Positions 17,506 to 25,981 of a DNA stretch of 64,000 bases are shown piece by piece (the stretch's first letter is position 1; each line of letters opens with the position of its first letter). Below the pieces are notes generated by a model. That model was not told where the DNA came from. It saw only the letters and a list, made by a program, of their open reading frames with translations, and made no database searches. A program made the position numbers and the translations under genes. Source of the DNA: UBA1672 sp964352665 (GTDB lineage Bacteria; Pseudomonadota; Alphaproteobacteria; Micavibrionales; Micavibrionaceae); the NCBI GenBank assembly GCA_964352665.1, contig CAYGSJ010000001.1, positions 434,001 through 498,000 of the forward strand. The letters are read 5' to 3'.

Positions 17506-18030
17506 TTATGCGCCGCCACCAAATTCGTATGGCTCACTTTGTAAAACTATTGTTGATATAAACAATGTACCGCCGGATGGTCCATTCAAAAGTGGTCCCA
17601 CAAGCGGTGTCATCATGCTGTATCTATACCCTACACGGATAAGTACTTTTGAATTCGATTCTCCGGCATCAAATCCTGGAGAAACCATCATGCCGTCCGG
17701 ATCCAGTGTAGGACCAGAAAAATCTGTGTAATTGTCTAGAGTTTGAACCTCTATAACCATATCTTCGCAATCAATGAGAATAACAGCAAAATCGCAGAGT
17801 GCATCACGGAACATCTGTTCGGGATCTCCCCCAGTTTGCTGGACCTGTCCTGTTCTGATTAACCTTGCCGCTGAGCCGGTCGCCCCTTCCAGAAGGCTGG
17901 CCGATGTAAACATCAAAGAGAGTTCTATAATTCCCAGAGTTATGGTCATGTAAGGCAACAACAGAAGGCTGAACTCCATTGCGGTTGAGCCTTCTTGTCT
18001 AGTAAAATACTTGCGAATGAAACGTATCAT
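17506..18030 (-). CDS. TadE-like pseudopilin
   Basis: A 174-residue protein whose N-terminus (RQEGSTAMEFSLLLLPYMTITLGIIELSLMFTSASLLEGATGSAARLIRTGQ) is a textbook TadE leader: a Gly cleavage site, ME at +4/+5, a hydrophobic helix, then a TadE-domain ASLLEGATGSAARLIRTG. Two cysteines (CDFAVILIDCED) may form a disulfide. It is the first of the tadE-tadE/F-tadG run. A terminator about 60 bases upstream separates it from the preceding genes. Confidence 0.9.
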   Translation of the reverse strand: MIRFIRKYFTRQEGSTAMEFSLLLLPYMTITLGIIELSLMFTSASLLEGATGSAARLIRTGQVQQTGGDPEQMFRDALCDFAVILIDCEDMVIEVQTLDNYTDFSGPTLDPDGMMVSPGFDAGESNSKVLIRVGYRYSMMTPLVGPLLNGPSGGTLFISTIVLQSEPYEFGGGA

Positions 18031-18090
18031 CTAATTTTTACCCAACTCTTATTTCGTATTTTAATCAAATATCTTCTTGTTTTTACGCAT

Positions 18091-18111
18091 AAAAAAAGCG
18101 GCGAAACCGCT
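18091..18111 (-). terminator. rho-independent terminator between the kinase-like operon and the tadE operon
   Basis: On the minus strand AGCGG-TTTCG-CCGCT is followed immediately by seven T. It lies 114 bases after the stop of the membrane-protein gene at 18225 and before the tadE gene at 18030, so the two groups form separate transcripts. Confidence 0.82.
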
Positions 18112-18224
18112 CTTATGTTCTTTTGGATGGCCAGATACATACACAGACCCACTCCATTACACCATTCTAATGCTCAAATCATAAAGAATTCATTAACATA
18201 ATACATAAACCTATGAAATCAGTA

Positions 18225-18752
18225 CTAAGCATCCATATCTTCGCGACGCATTTTTTTTCCTGTAACCCCCTCCCCCCATTGGGAAATCAATACTTCCTGC
18301 CGTTTTTTAATTGCCTCCATCCGCGTTAACCCTTTTTGATACAGAAAGGACGAAACAATACCTGTTACGACCCAATCTATCATGTACCCAAAGGCCGCCG
18401 ACATGTACATGATTGTGATAACTTGCGGATCGGAAACCAGCATAAAACTGGTTTCAAAATCATTTTCAAGTGACCACAACTTCAAAACGAATGGCAAACA
18501 GCCGGCCAAATTCATTGCGGATACTGTTGCCGCCCTTGCTCCAACACCCATAGGAGCAAGAAAAAAAGCAACCATACTGGGTAGCATGCCAACAAATAAA
18601 AGCATGGATGTCGGCAAGAAGGCCAAGCCAAGAAGCGTCATAAAAATAAGGAACAACCTGCCTTTAAAAGACAACTTGTTTTTTGAGACGGCAGGCGCCT
18701 TGCCTTCCTTGGGCTCCTCGACTTCCTTTTCTTTTTTTTCTTTTTTGCTCAT
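18225..18752 (-). CDS. hypothetical membrane protein, 175 aa
   Basis: I do not recognise a family. A charged N-terminus (MSKKEKKEKEVEEPKEGKAP) is followed by hydrophobic segments at about 31-70 (LFLIFMTLLGLAFLPTSMLLFVGMLPSMVAFFL) and 107-137 (VITIMYMSAAFGYMIDWVVTGIVSSFL), then a basic tail. It starts 12 bases after the kinase-like gene at 18765 and shares its terminator, so the two probably act together, perhaps as a membrane complex linked to the Tad pilus. That role is inferred from position only. Confidence 0.7.
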   Translation of the reverse strand: MSKKEKKEKEVEEPKEGKAPAVSKNKLSFKGRLFLIFMTLLGLAFLPTSMLLFVGMLPSMVAFFLAPMGVGARAATVSAMNLAGCLPFVLKLWSLENDFETSFMLVSDPQVITIMYMSAAFGYMIDWVVTGIVSSFLYQKGLTRMEAIKKRQEVLISQWGEGVTGKKMRREDMDA

Positions 18753-18764
18753 ATATTCGGACCT

Positions 18765-20789
18765 CTAAAACATCTGGTTTCCTGAAAGAAAAGCAAGCAC
18801 AACAATGACCGTGATTGCCGTTGCCACAAGCCATGAAACCACGGTAGATGCCTCTCTACCATTTGCAACTCCGTAGGTTTTCTTATTCGCCAACCGCCTG
18901 TTATATTCGTTATATTCATCTTGCAACAATTTATATTCGGCCATAGCAATTCTAAAACCACGATCATCGGCTTTCCGCGAATCTGTATTATCGAGCAAAT
19001 TGGACATAGCCACCAAATCCCCTTCTCTGGCTGCTTTTTCGACGTACCTCTTGATTTGATCCCTAAGCTCTCTATTCCTATAGACATTATAAACACCTGA
19101 CAATGCATCCAGAAAGACCTTGGCCATTGCATGAAAACCATCCTTGCTTTCTCTTTTTTGCAACCCCGCCATAAAATGAAGATTTCCAGCAATTTGTGTG
19201 TTTTTATCTGGTGCTGTCAAATCGTATAGATAACGATCCATAAAGTTTGCGTAGCGCACAGAGAAAAAAGCAACCAAATGCTTATCCATCATCAGCGCTA
19301 TCTGGCCTCCCGCTTCACAGAACTCTTCAAAAGTTTGAAGAGTTGTTGCGCCATCGAACACAAATTTATTTTTGAATACCGGACTCAAACAAGGCGTATT
19401 AGGACATAGGGTATACAAACATCTTTCAATGCCATAGCCAGTCTTGGAGTTTTTCAATGCGCCACGACACGCATCATATAACTTCAGATTCAAAACCAAC
19501 TCAGCTTGGGGCATTTCTGCCGCAGATATAAAATGATCAAGTATATTCAGATTCAAAACTTCTATATAAAATTCCAAATCCTCTTTTCTATACATATCTC
19601 GGGCAAGCATGGATCCGAATGCGGAGGGTGTAAAACACCGCCCCTTAAAATGAATGGCAATACCCGGGTGCAAAGCCATTTCAAGCTGAGCAATTAAATA
19701 TTCTCTTTTGGAGGGGTTATCTGGCATTCCCTGCACACGCTCAAGCATTTTTTCAAACCGCCCCATGATCATATCATCACCCACCGCCTTCTCGAGCCAG
19801 ACTTTCAGACTGTCATCCTTAACAGCTTTCATCGCCTCATCAGGGTTTTTGTGTAAATGAAGCGCTAAAAACTCGGCATATAAATATTTTTTTCCTCCGA
19901 AAATAAAAGGCCGGTTCGCTTTCTTACGCTTAACTGGGGCCGCCGGCGTCATCCGCGTTCCATCTAACCAGAATAAAATTTCATCAACACCCCACCTGAG
20001 ATCGGCATCATCATGCAAAACCCCTCTTAACAGCTCGAGAAAAGAGGCCTGAAATCTTTCTTTTCCTATCAGGGCTGCATAGCTTCCAATCTCCATTTTT
20101 CTTTTAATTACCTGCTCGTCCGTGAGACCTTCAAGCTCGTCTGTCTTGCGTAAAAACAGTAATAGAGTGACGCCGAAAGCATAAATATCGCCCTTGATAC
20201 CCCCATTCCCACGACCAAGAGGTTCCGCCATTGCTATATTGGGAGGAAGAAACAGGGGCTTCTGGGTTAAATTCACTTGCGTGGAAAGACAGTCGCCTAA
20301 AATGACAGGCTTTGCCTTATCATTGCCACATAGAAAAATATTTTCCGGCCGTATTGCCCCATGCGAAAAATTTTTATCGCGCATTTCTTTTAACATGTTT
20401 GCCATGGGCTGTATTAAGAACTGGACGATATCCGGATGACGCCAAGTCGTATTGCTAAACTTGCTTCCCCCTTCTAGAATGGGGTCTCCCATATTAGCCA
20501 CATAAATAAAGACGAGCCTTTGAGAGTTATCCAGAGGCCACTCAACAACACCTGTATGCACAAGATGCATGAACGATGTATCTACCAGCGCTTCATAGAG
20601 ACTGACTTCCTGACATCGCGGAATTTCATCTGATTCGGCAATAATCGCTATGTATTTTTTTGTGCTATTCCTTGAATCATACGCTTCGTAGGCTTTTGAA
20701 CGCCCGTTATCAAAACGCTGTGCCCGCCTTGAGGGATCAATAAATAAATTGCCTTTGAAAGGAACATGATTGGGCATTGAGTTACTCAT
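18765..20789 (-). CDS. membrane-anchored degenerate protein-kinase-like protein, 674 aa
   Basis: The first about 290 residues resemble a eukaryotic-type kinase lobe. HGAIRPENIFL (143-153) stands where HRDLKPxNIL is expected, LGDCLS (164-169) replaces the DFG region, and GDIYAFGVTLLLFL (200-213) matches DxxxxG subdomain IX. The catalytic Asp of HRD is absent (HGA) and no Gly-rich loop or clear VAIK lysine is seen, so it is probably a pseudokinase. A long helical central part follows, then one C-terminal membrane helix (about 650-670), giving a cytosolic body on a tail anchor. It lies with the 18225 gene inside the Tad region, suggesting a regulatory or scaffold role. That role is not established. 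Confidence 0.62.
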   Translation of the reverse strand: MSNSMPNHVPFKGNLFIDPSRRAQRFDNGRSKAYEAYDSRNSTKKYIAIIAESDEIPRCQEVSLYEALVDTSFMHLVHTGVVEWPLDNSQRLVFIYVANMGDPILEGGSKFSNTTWRHPDIVQFLIQPMANMLKEMRDKNFSHGAIRPENIFLCGNDKAKPVILGDCLSTQVNLTQKPLFLPPNIAMAEPLGRGNGGIKGDIYAFGVTLLLFLRKTDELEGLTDEQVIKRKMEIGSYAALIGKERFQASFLELLRGVLHDDADLRWGVDEILFWLDGTRMTPAAPVKRKKANRPFIFGGKKYLYAEFLALHLHKNPDEAMKAVKDDSLKVWLEKAVGDDMIMGRFEKMLERVQGMPDNPSKREYLIAQLEMALHPGIAIHFKGRCFTPSAFGSMLARDMYRKEDLEFYIEVLNLNILDHFISAAEMPQAELVLNLKLYDACRGALKNSKTGYGIERCLYTLCPNTPCLSPVFKNKFVFDGATTLQTFEEFCEAGGQIALMMDKHLVAFFSVRYANFMDRYLYDLTAPDKNTQIAGNLHFMAGLQKRESKDGFHAMAKVFLDALSGVYNVYRNRELRDQIKRYVEKAAREGDLVAMSNLLDNTDSRKADDRGFRIAMAEYKLLQDEYNEYNRRLANKKTYGVANGREASTVVSWLVATAITVIVVLAFLSGNQMF

Positions 20790-20964
20790 ACCACCCGTCT
20801 CCCTTCTTTAACAAAGAAGAAAACCGAACAACTATCCGAGCTATAAATTCTAAGTCGTCTCATACCGTAACATCCTGTCACACATAGGCTGATTCTAAAA
20901 CGAATACTTGAAAAAGTACAGGATAGCATTGTGTTGCATTAATGCCCTGCTTCTAAACCCGTAT

Positions 20965-22242
20965 CTAGGGCTTTGCAAGATCCATCACAATCCTGTATTT
21001 CGACGTGAAATTTGGCTCAAGAATGTCGGTATATACGAGTTCAGCCTTATTTTTCAATCTGATCTCCAGCAGAATATCATCCGCACCCTCTTGCCGTGTA
21101 ATATATGTCCCCAAAAGAGCGCTTCCTTCCATTTTTCCTTTTTCTGCGATATGCCAGTGAACATTTTCAATTTTGACCTTTAAGACGTTTCGCAAAGGGT
21201 CAACAACGGCCTTATAAGATGTTGGCTTCGTAACATCTATTACAACGCGGGTTTTGTCAGGATGTGTTCCGCCTCTTAATCCAGAAACCGATGATTTAAT
21301 ACCGGACGGACCTTCATAATTATAAACAATGCGTTTTGTCTTCAGGTCGGAGCCGACGTCGGAGCTGTAAACGGTCTGCGTTTTCCTTACCTGCCCATAA
21401 CGTGGTGCAACAGCGTTGTACACACTTGCTTTCGCAGCATGGCTTAGAACTATTGGTTTTCTTTTTGGTATTACAACATTATTTGAAAAAGAAGCTTCCT
21501 CATAAGGCTCAGAAATTGCCACTTCATCAGACGCTAACGGAGCTATAGTAATTTTTCGTGACGGCAGATCAGGTGGGGGGATTACACTTGGCATACCTGC
21601 TTTGGGCTCCACAGATGATGCCTCCTCATCCTCACCTAGAAATAAAGAAGAGACTTTATTAAAAACGCCGTTTTGGCTTGTTGAGCCGTAGCTTTTTGTG
21701 CGGTTTTCAGTGAAAGATTGTGAGGTGTTTTGCTGTTCTATTTTTAAAACCCGCATTTTGCCATCCTGACCACTGACAGCATTTGGCTCAAAATGTGCGG
21801 CAAGTTTTTCGTCCTTACTTCGCCTCTTGGTGTTCACCTTACTTCTTGCATCCAAATGTGCCTGTGCGGGATCATAAGATTTATTTTGCTCTACAACGCC
21901 AAAACTTTCACCGGCATCCAAAAGATCTTCTGTTTTGACGTCTGATTTATGGACCAAACGGGGCATAAGAACGGCACGCTTGGGCTTTTCTCCCGGAATA
22001 GGCACGCCATTCACGACAATACTTACAAGCTCGTCATCAGCTTGGGCCACAATTGTTGTTGTATCCTCTGCTTTAGCAGCGACAGCAGCAGCGCGTGGCG
22101 TACTAAAAATTTGTGGTGAATTGATTGTAGGAAAATTAAAACTCTCCACGCATGCCCCCAGCATAAAACAAGGGACAACAGAAAGCATCAGAACTAATAT
22201 TTTTCTAAATTCACACGTCATATTGGTTGGTAACATTGTCAA
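20965..22242 (-). CDS. lipoprotein with C-terminal AMIN domain
   Basis: The N-terminus has a lipoprotein signal (SVVPCFMLGAC, Cys31). A long Ser/Lys-rich, low-complexity middle follows. The last about 110 residues (GGTHPDKTRVVIDVTKPTSYKAVVDPLRNVLKVKIENV ... SKYRIVMDLAKP) form an AMIN-type beta domain, found on amidases and on PilQ/secretin partners, where it binds peptidoglycan or localises envelope proteins. No amidase catalytic domain is present. AGAGA lies six bases before the ATG at 22242. It sits between the kinase-like gene and the wecA-like gene. A role in anchoring the pilus machinery is possible but inferred. Confidence 0.68.
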   Translation of the reverse strand: MTMLPTNMTCEFRKILVLMLSVVPCFMLGACVESFNFPTINSPQIFSTPRAAAVAAKAEDTTTIVAQADDELVSIVVNGVPIPGEKPKRAVLMPRLVHKSDVKTEDLLDAGESFGVVEQNKSYDPAQAHLDARSKVNTKRRSKDEKLAAHFEPNAVSGQDGKMRVLKIEQQNTSQSFTENRTKSYGSTSQNGVFNKVSSLFLGEDEEASSVEPKAGMPSVIPPPDLPSRKITIAPLASDEVAISEPYEEASFSNNVVIPKRKPIVLSHAAKASVYNAVAPRYGQVRKTQTVYSSDVGSDLKTKRIVYNYEGPSGIKSSVSGLRGGTHPDKTRVVIDVTKPTSYKAVVDPLRNVLKVKIENVHWHIAEKGKMEGSALLGTYITRQEGADDILLEIRLKNKAELVYTDILEPNFTSKYRIVMDLAKP

Positions 22243-22287
22243 TCTCTAGTCTACTCTACACAAATTATCTTATAAAAAGCCGGTTTT

Positions 22288-23394
22288 CTATTTGTTGGGA
22301 ACAGTTTCCCCCAACTCCTTTTCTTCCATCAAAAACTTGATCAGAGAAATATAACGCTCGGGCTTTGAGGACACCAATATATGTGTCAACAGCAATACAA
22401 TCCAGCCAATTGTCAGAACAAATGGCGGTACCCCAAGGGCAATCCCCCCATAACCAATAGCCCCCATAGCAGCAACAATACCAATAATTACAAGGCTAGC
22501 GCGCCTTACACGAACGCCTGCGTCAATGAAATGGTGGTGAAAATGCCCTCTATCGGGCGCAAATGGATCTTTTCCACTACGAATACGCCTATAGAACTGG
22601 GCACAGGTATCAAAAACAGGAAATCCTATAATCCAGGCAACGCTGATGGGTTCTAACGGCGAAGTCTCACCTCTAGCAAGAAGCACAGCAAACCAAGCAA
22701 TCGTTAGCCCCAAAGACATACTTCCTGCATCCCCAAGGAAAAGAGATGCCTTTCTTCGCCATGGGTTGCGCAAATTGAAAACCAGAAAACCGGCAATGCA
22801 CGCAATCAACAAGAATAAGACCGCAACATAAGACATTGCGCCAGCAGCAATACAGGCCGTGGAAAACCACAGAAACATGACCGCAGCAGAACCGCCCGCA
22901 ATACCATCCATACCATCAAACAGATTCATCGCATTGATCAGTAATACAATAGCAATAATTGTAAATGGATAGGACATAAACCCTGTCCAGACCGTACCCA
23001 TACCAAAAAGATCCCCTAGATAAGCGGCCTCGACACCGCCATAAAAAGAAACCAAGCAAGCCACCAGCACATGGATGAGGAATTTGAATTTAGCCGGAAG
23101 AGAATACTGATCATCGAAAGCACCGGAAACAAGCAGGATAATTACAGACACATAAAGAGGCCAATAGCCCTGAAGGTCCATAATTCCCGAGACGGAACCC
23201 AGAATCAAAAACACAGAAAAAATTATAAGCCCACCTATGGGAGGGACGGCCTTTAAATGCTGTTTACGCCCGCCGGGCTGGTCAACAATACCAAACTTAC
23301 GCGCAAACTTACGGAGGGGCATAACCATCAGCACAACGATTAAAAACGCAGTAACAGGTAAAAAGGCCAAAGAAAAAGCAAAGCTTTGTAGCAT
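22288..23394 (-). CDS. WecA/TagO-like polyprenyl-phosphate glycosyl-1-phosphate transferase
   Basis: A member of the MraY/WecA family with 368 residues and about ten membrane helices. Diagnostic motifs are VPPIGGLIIF near the N-terminus, AFDDQYSLPAKFKFLIH (DDxx, metal/substrate), NAMNLFDGMDGIAGG, FLGDAGSMSLG and the family His motif DRGHFHHHFIDAG that marks WecA/Rfe/TagO proteins rather than MraY. It would transfer a sugar-1-phosphate (typically GlcNAc-1-P) from a UDP-sugar to undecaprenyl phosphate, the first step of O-antigen or other envelope glycan synthesis. The O-antigen ligase-like gene at the window start fits this. Confidence 0.9.
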   Translation of the reverse strand: MLQSFAFSLAFLPVTAFLIVVLMVMPLRKFARKFGIVDQPGGRKQHLKAVPPIGGLIIFSVFLILGSVSGIMDLQGYWPLYVSVIILLVSGAFDDQYSLPAKFKFLIHVLVACLVSFYGGVEAAYLGDLFGMGTVWTGFMSYPFTIIAIVLLINAMNLFDGMDGIAGGSAAVMFLWFSTACIAAGAMSYVAVLFLLIACIAGFLVFNLRNPWRRKASLFLGDAGSMSLGLTIAWFAVLLARGETSPLEPISVAWIIGFPVFDTCAQFYRRIRSGKDPFAPDRGHFHHHFIDAGVRVRRASLVIIGIVAAMGAIGYGGIALGVPPFVLTIGWIVLLLTHILVSSKPERYISLIKFLMEEKELGETVPNK

Positions 23395-23513
23395 ATCTTA
23401 TCGCATATCTTGTTTAACGATACGACACCCTAGCATATGTAGCGAAAAAGACGAGAAAATTTGCGGAGTGAAATGAATTCAATCCATAAGAAAATCCAAG
23501 TAATTAAGAACAC

Positions 23514-23693
23514 CTAAGACTGTAGATTTGTAAGAATAGCCGTGAACGTAATATCTATTTCATCACCGATAACAAAAGCCACAGCCCCTACAGCAACAGC
23601 AATGGATGCGCCAATCAGCCCGTATTCAATGGCAGTGGCTCCATCTTCGTTGGAAACGTAGCGAGAAAGGTAATGTGCAAAAATTTTTATCAT
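23514..23693 (-). CDS. second Flp-type pilin, 59 aa
   Basis: This short gene encodes MIKIFAHYLSRYVSNEDG followed by ATAIEYGLIGASIAVAVGAVAFVIG and a polar C-terminus ending in NLQS. The leader and cleavage region (NEDG^ATAIEYGLI, Glu +5, Tyr +6) is almost identical to the pilin at 14934-15122, including the position of Gly18, while the ends differ. A purine-rich AAGGAAGGGG lies before the ATG. It stands 120 bases upstream of the wecA-like gene and 8.4 kb from the main flp gene. It is a paralogous or minor pilin. Confidence 0.9.
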   Translation of the reverse strand: MIKIFAHYLSRYVSNEDGATAIEYGLIGASIAVAVGAVAFVIGDEIDITFTAILTNLQS

Positions 23694-23781
23694 AACCCCT
23701 TCCTTTCTTCTGCCTTAATTCTCTCACAAAAACCCATAATTTTTAGTAAAGAGATGTGTTTTTCTAGGGGTTATAAACAAC

Positions 23782-24807
23782 TTAAAAACGCTTAGGATTC
23801 GTGGATTTAAGCATCGATTCGTAAACTACATTTCTCTGACTCAATAAGGAATTGGTTAATATTTTAGCCGATAATAATGTACTTAGAATGCCATGGGATC
23901 CGTGCGCTGCTGAAACATAGACAGATTTATTTAAAGGGCCGACAACAGGAAAGTGATCTTTTGATGTTGTTCGCACCGCAGCACGATGACCAGCCAACTT
24001 ATAATCATCTTTTAGAGACGGTATTGCATTAAAAAGTTTATCGAGATTATCGCCATCATCTTCATCAATAATATCACTATGATCTAGCCACCTTTGAAAG
24101 GTTGCGCCGATATAATGAATCCCCCCTTGTTCAGGCGTAATATACCCGCCATAACTTATGGCCGCGCCAAGAAAACCACTGCTTTCCGTTTGCTTGACAC
24201 AGGTCACCTGCCCGCGAACCCCCCGCAAGGGTAGGTCTGCGGCCAAATCAAATTTTAATACCCCCATCCCACAGGCAAGAATTGTTGCATCCCCCACTAA
24301 TGCACTCATATCTTCAATTTTTGAATTCAGGTGCACCTCAACATCACGCACATAAGCATGACAGAGCTTTTTAGGAGAGATATAACCGGATTTAGGAATA
24401 TACAGGGCATTATGTGTTATATCTATGCCTGTTATGTTAGATGCCTCTGACGTATCAACTAGCCTCATATCTTCTGCAGCCCAGCCCCAGCTTTTTACAG
24501 TCTTTGGGTAGCGCACAGTTTTCTTTTCATCATTCATAAGAAACAATGTGCCACAAGGATTCCAGTCTATCGCTTCTCCAAACTTTTCAAAAACCTCCAA
24601 AGCCTCGAAAAATGCCGTTGAGTAAAAGCGCCCCTGATCATCCAGATCAGCCGTCAGCCTTGGATTATAAAGACCAACATCATTGCCGCTTGCGCCGGAT
24701 GCAATTTCTTTTGCGGAGTCATAGATGACGGGAACCGCTCCGGCCTGCTTTAAAATATAGGCCAAAGCACAGCCTGCAAGCCCACCCCCTATAATATTAA
24801 CTTTCAT
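23782..24807 (-). CDS. mnmC: MnmC oxidoreductase domain as a separate protein (FAD-dependent)
   Basis: An FAD-dependent oxidoreductase of the DAO fold. The N-terminal dinucleotide-binding motif is VNIIGGGLAGCALAYIL, then IASGASGNDVGLYNPRL and C-terminal HRAAVRTTSKDHFPVVGPL...GSHGILSTLLSA, which match the C-terminal half of bifunctional MnmC. That domain removes the carboxymethyl group from cmnm5U34 of tRNA to give nm5U34. The 341 residues contain no methyltransferase. The partner methyltransferase is the separate gene at 25246-25929 on the same strand. Without that neighbour a glycine-oxidase-type enzyme could be considered. Confidence 0.8.
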   Translation of the reverse strand: MKVNIIGGGLAGCALAYILKQAGAVPVIYDSAKEIASGASGNDVGLYNPRLTADLDDQGRFYSTAFFEALEVFEKFGEAIDWNPCGTLFLMNDEKKTVRYPKTVKSWGWAAEDMRLVDTSEASNITGIDITHNALYIPKSGYISPKKLCHAYVRDVEVHLNSKIEDMSALVGDATILACGMGVLKFDLAADLPLRGVRGQVTCVKQTESSGFLGAAISYGGYITPEQGGIHYIGATFQRWLDHSDIIDEDDGDNLDKLFNAIPSLKDDYKLAGHRAAVRTTSKDHFPVVGPLNKSVYVSAAHGSHGILSTLLSAKILTNSLLSQRNVVYESMLKSTNPKRF

Positions 24808-24877
24808 AAAACCCCTATCTTCTTGACATAAAAAAACAACATATGGTACCCCTTATCAAAATAGAGGCATTAGGAAT

Positions 24878-25270
24878 ATGAGTAAAACAATAAAAATAGG
24901 CGATGTATACAAGGGGGTTGGCGAACCAACAAACAGCCTGCTGATCGGTACTTTCAGGCAAGATCTTCCAGCCGAAATAAGGGAAAGAACCGCACGTACG
25001 TTGCTTGCTGCTCAAAGTATCATGAGAACATTTTATGAAAGACACATACCGCCCAATACAAATGCCGACAAGTTTGTTGATCAGGACATCGATCTTGATG
25101 ATCTTTCAGCCTGTTTTAACGCACATGGTAATGATGCAAGAGAGGTTTTGCTTGAGATAGCAGCGCTTCTGGAGGATGAAGAAGTGCAGGTCAACCAAAC
25201 AGACAGCAGAGATTTTTCTGCTGATGCCGAACGAGCGCGTCAGCTTTATGACGTGCTGTCGGCTGCATAA
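24878..25270 (+). CDS. hypothetical protein, 130 aa, lying between the two mnmC parts
   Basis: I do not recognise a family. It is a soluble, acidic, mainly helical protein (MSKTIKIGDVYKGVGEPTNS..., ALLEDEEVQVNQ). The start has TTAGGAAT just upstream. It is on the opposite strand to both mnmC genes. Its 3' end overlaps the 3' end of the methyltransferase gene by 25 bases (25246-25270), while its 5' end is 70 bases from the mnmC start, a divergent arrangement. Confidence 0.6.
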   Translation: MSKTIKIGDVYKGVGEPTNSLLIGTFRQDLPAEIRERTARTLLAAQSIMRTFYERHIPPNTNADKFVDQDIDLDDLSACFNAHGNDAREVLLEIAALLEDEEVQVNQTDSRDFSADAERARQLYDVLSAA

Positions 25271-25929
25271 TTTCCGACACACATTTCCCGCTTTCGACCA
25301 AAACCGGGCACCTTTCTCACTTCAAATCCGGCAGATTCTAACCCACGGCGGACAAATCCAGCGGCGGTGAAAGTTGCAAAGCTTGCCCCCTCTCGACTTA
25401 GTCGGGCCATATTTTGAAAAACCGTTTCCGTCCACATATCGGGATTGGTAGATGGTTTAAAACCATCGAGAAACCAGAAATCTATTTTGTCATTTAACTT
25501 TTCCATTTCTTGATTCACATCACCAAAGACAAGCGTAAGGGAAACCGAATCTGAAATTGCAATATTATGCGTACCCACCAACGAATCAGGCGGATATTTG
25601 GCTAATAAAGTATCCAATTGATCTTTTAGCTCCTCCCACTGTGAAAGATGGTCGCGAATGAATGACTTCTCTAACGGATATTTTTCAAAAGAAATATAAT
25701 GCAGATACTCTGGCCTCCGACTCTCAGGATCTGCCTCCAGCAACTGCAAAACTGCCAAAAAATTCAGTCCCGTGCCAAAGCCGGTCTCGCAAATTGTAAT
25801 TTTTTCTTTTCCTTGCCATGCGTACGGCAAATTGTTTCCGTCTAAAAAAACGTGACGCGATTCTGCAAGTCCATCTTGTACAGAAAAATAAACATCATCA
25901 AAGCGCTCTGATCTTGGCACGTCGGTCAT
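25246..25929 (-). CDS. mnmD: tRNA nm5U34 methyltransferase MnmD (MnmC methyltransferase domain alone)
   Basis: The 227-residue protein carries the signatures of the MnmC N-terminal domain: VPRSERFDDVYFSVQDGLAESRHVFLDGN at the start, SAM-binding motif ICETGFGTGLNFLAVLQL, then DFWFLDGFKPSTNPDMW and RLSREGASFATFTAAGFVRRGLESAGFEVRKVPGFGRKREM. It methylates nm5U34 to mnm5U34 in tRNA. In enterobacteria this domain is fused to the oxidoreductase. Here the two are separate genes 438 bases apart. Confidence 0.9.
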   Translation of the reverse strand: MTDVPRSERFDDVYFSVQDGLAESRHVFLDGNNLPYAWQGKEKITICETGFGTGLNFLAVLQLLEADPESRRPEYLHYISFEKYPLEKSFIRDHLSQWEELKDQLDTLLAKYPPDSLVGTHNIAISDSVSLTLVFGDVNQEMEKLNDKIDFWFLDGFKPSTNPDMWTETVFQNMARLSREGASFATFTAAGFVRRGLESAGFEVRKVPGFGRKREMCVGNYAADSTS

Positions 25930-25981
25930 TTTGTTCCATAGTCGTGTAAACAGGTTTAATGACTTATAGGAAAATTCTTAC

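Noticed and set aside
18749..19192. 147-aa minus-strand open frame in another phase inside the kinase-like gene
   Set aside because: It is a shadow of the 674-aa frame with no domain features.
23782..24807. Glycine or D-amino-acid oxidase
   Set aside because: The separate MnmC methyltransferase gene next to it on the same strand and the MnmC-like C-terminal motif favour the tRNA-modifying oxidoreductase.
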